This document shows, one piece after another, positions 63,465 to 64,000 of a stretch of DNA of 64,000 bases. Position 1 is the stretch's first letter, and every line of letters starts with the position of its first letter. Below the pieces are notes generated by a model. The model did not search any database. It was given only the letters and a program-made list of their open reading frames with translations, and was not told where the DNA came from. This stretch comes from Bariatricus massiliensis (lineage in GTDB: Bacteria > Bacillota > Clostridia > Lachnospirales > Lachnospiraceae), in NCBI RefSeq assembly GCF_900086725.1, contig NZ_LT574838.1, forward strand, positions 1,375,617 to 1,439,616, in the 5' to 3' direction. The translations under genes were made by a program, and so were the position numbers.

Positions 63465-63776
63465 CTAATGTTCCACTATCTCTTTTATGCCGGCAATGTT
63501 CTCGATTCTTAACATCTTCACTGCCGTTTTTTTCTTTCCCTCCTGTTCGAGCATCACCCATTCGTCATCCATATCTGCCAGTACCCCTTTTATGCTGTAC
63601 ATGATGTCAATGGACGGCATCGGCTTTTTGACCCTGATTTCACAGTTCTTCTGATAATATTCAGGCAGAAGTTCTCTGTATGAAATCCTCTTCTTTGTCT
63701 CCTTGTCCTCTTTCTTTAATTCCACTATCAAATAAACCACTAACCCGATTACTACCAAAACTAAAAATGTTGTCAT
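63465..63776 (-). CDS. Small membrane-anchored protein with Sm-like beta domain
   Basis: 103 aa. An N-terminal helix (about 3-20) precedes a short basic region and a beta-rich segment (IKGVLADMDDEWVMLEQE, VKMLRIENIAGI) that looks like a small SH3/Sm-type barrel. The upstream partner (63773-64000) has a similar pattern and overlaps by 4 bp. Family not recognised. Confidence 0.65.
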   Translation of the reverse strand: MTTFLVLVVIGLVVYLIVELKKEDKETKKRISYRELLPEYYQKNCEIRVKKPMPSIDIMYSIKGVLADMDDEWVMLEQEGKKKTAVKMLRIENIAGIKEIVEH

Positions 63777-64000
63777 ATCTGCTCCTCCACTATCTCAAAC
63801 CCTTGAATAGCCGACATTTCAATCAGATTGATAACACTCTCCTTCTGAAATAAACTGTTCTCTTTCGTTCTAGTGTATTCGATGCGAATCCACTCATCAT
63901 TTACATCCAAAACTTTTACCTTTCCGCTGTTTCCCAGATCAGTGCCGGCCTCAAGAAGTAAATCGAAATCAGAGCATTCTAATCTCACTGTTTTTCCAAT
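63773..64000 (-). CDS. Small beta-rich protein, N-terminus outside the window
   Basis: At least 75 residues. The frame is open to the right edge; a GTG at 63988 could be a start, but the preceding codons (IGKT) read like protein, so the true start probably lies outside. Its pattern (GKVKVLDVNDEWIRIEYT, then VINLIEMSAIQGFEIV) parallels the downstream gene's C-terminal domain, suggesting the two derive from a duplication. Function unknown. Confidence 0.6.
   Translation of the reverse strand: MGKTVRLECSDFDLLLEAGTDLGNSGKVKVLDVNDEWIRIEYTRTKENSLFQKESVINLIEMSAIQGFEIVEEQI

Overview
The window looks like chromosome from a spore-forming, anaerobic Gram-positive bacterium of the Clostridia, most likely the Lachnospiraceae (inference). 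The support is a spore-coat cotJ locus (35371-36450), a monomeric [FeFe]-hydrogenase (61958-63406), an iron-dependent alcohol dehydrogenase, a FliB-type methylase, strong AGGAGG ribosome sites, many LysR/MerR/WYL/TetR regulators, and numerous small ABC and MFS exporters. I saw no rRNA, tRNA or CRISPR array.

Layout. 1-7.6 kb: an ABC exporter operon entering from the left edge, a large MalT-like LuxR regulator, YitT and AEC membrane proteins, and a low-molecular-weight phosphatase. 7.7-15.2 kb: an accessory island. It holds a doubly broken HigBA-type toxin-antitoxin pair and a lantibiotic-immunity-like module (HTH, response regulator, kinase, three ABC genes, frameshifted PspC gene). A sigma-like gene, a truncated second one and a degraded host operon follow. 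Broken genes are concentrated here, as expected for a decaying integrated element. 15.7-24.8 kb: a Vat-like acetyltransferase with its own leader peptide, TrmO, MerR and WYL regulators, a multicopper oxidase, a phosphoesterase, a YoaP-like acetyltransferase, and a SipW-type signal peptidase with its probable secreted substrate. 24.9-30.4 kb: a LytTR regulator, an anchored surface protein and a 7TM/GHKL kinase in one operon, converging on a second anchored secreted protein.

30.4-41.2 kb: FliB, a PAS/GGDEF diguanylate cyclase, alcohol dehydrogenase, the cotJ genes with a CotJA-CotJB fusion, an alkyltransferase-like protein, a TetR/MFS pair with palindromic operators, a MATE exporter and endonuclease III. 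41.4-47.6 kb: small regulators, then a response regulator, kinase, ATPase and FtsX-permease unit. 47.7-61.5 kb: housekeeping and repair genes (deformylase, radical SAM protein, OGG, YaaA, Nudix, SNF2 helicase) and an ECF transporter S component. An MFS exporter here is preceded by a leader peptide and attenuator. 61.5-64 kb: a 135-bp tandem repeat built of hairpins, the hydrogenase, and two small proteins running off the right edge.

The most interesting signals are regulatory. Two resistance-type genes, the Vat-like enzyme and the MFS exporter, each appear to sit behind a short leader ORF whose 3' end forms one arm of a hairpin. One hairpin overlaps the downstream start codon (translational attenuation); the other looks like a terminator (transcriptional attenuation). 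Two further promoters carry helically phased direct repeats next to regulators of the matching DNA-binding class: 11-bp phasing for the OmpR-type regulator and 21-bp for the LytTR regulator.
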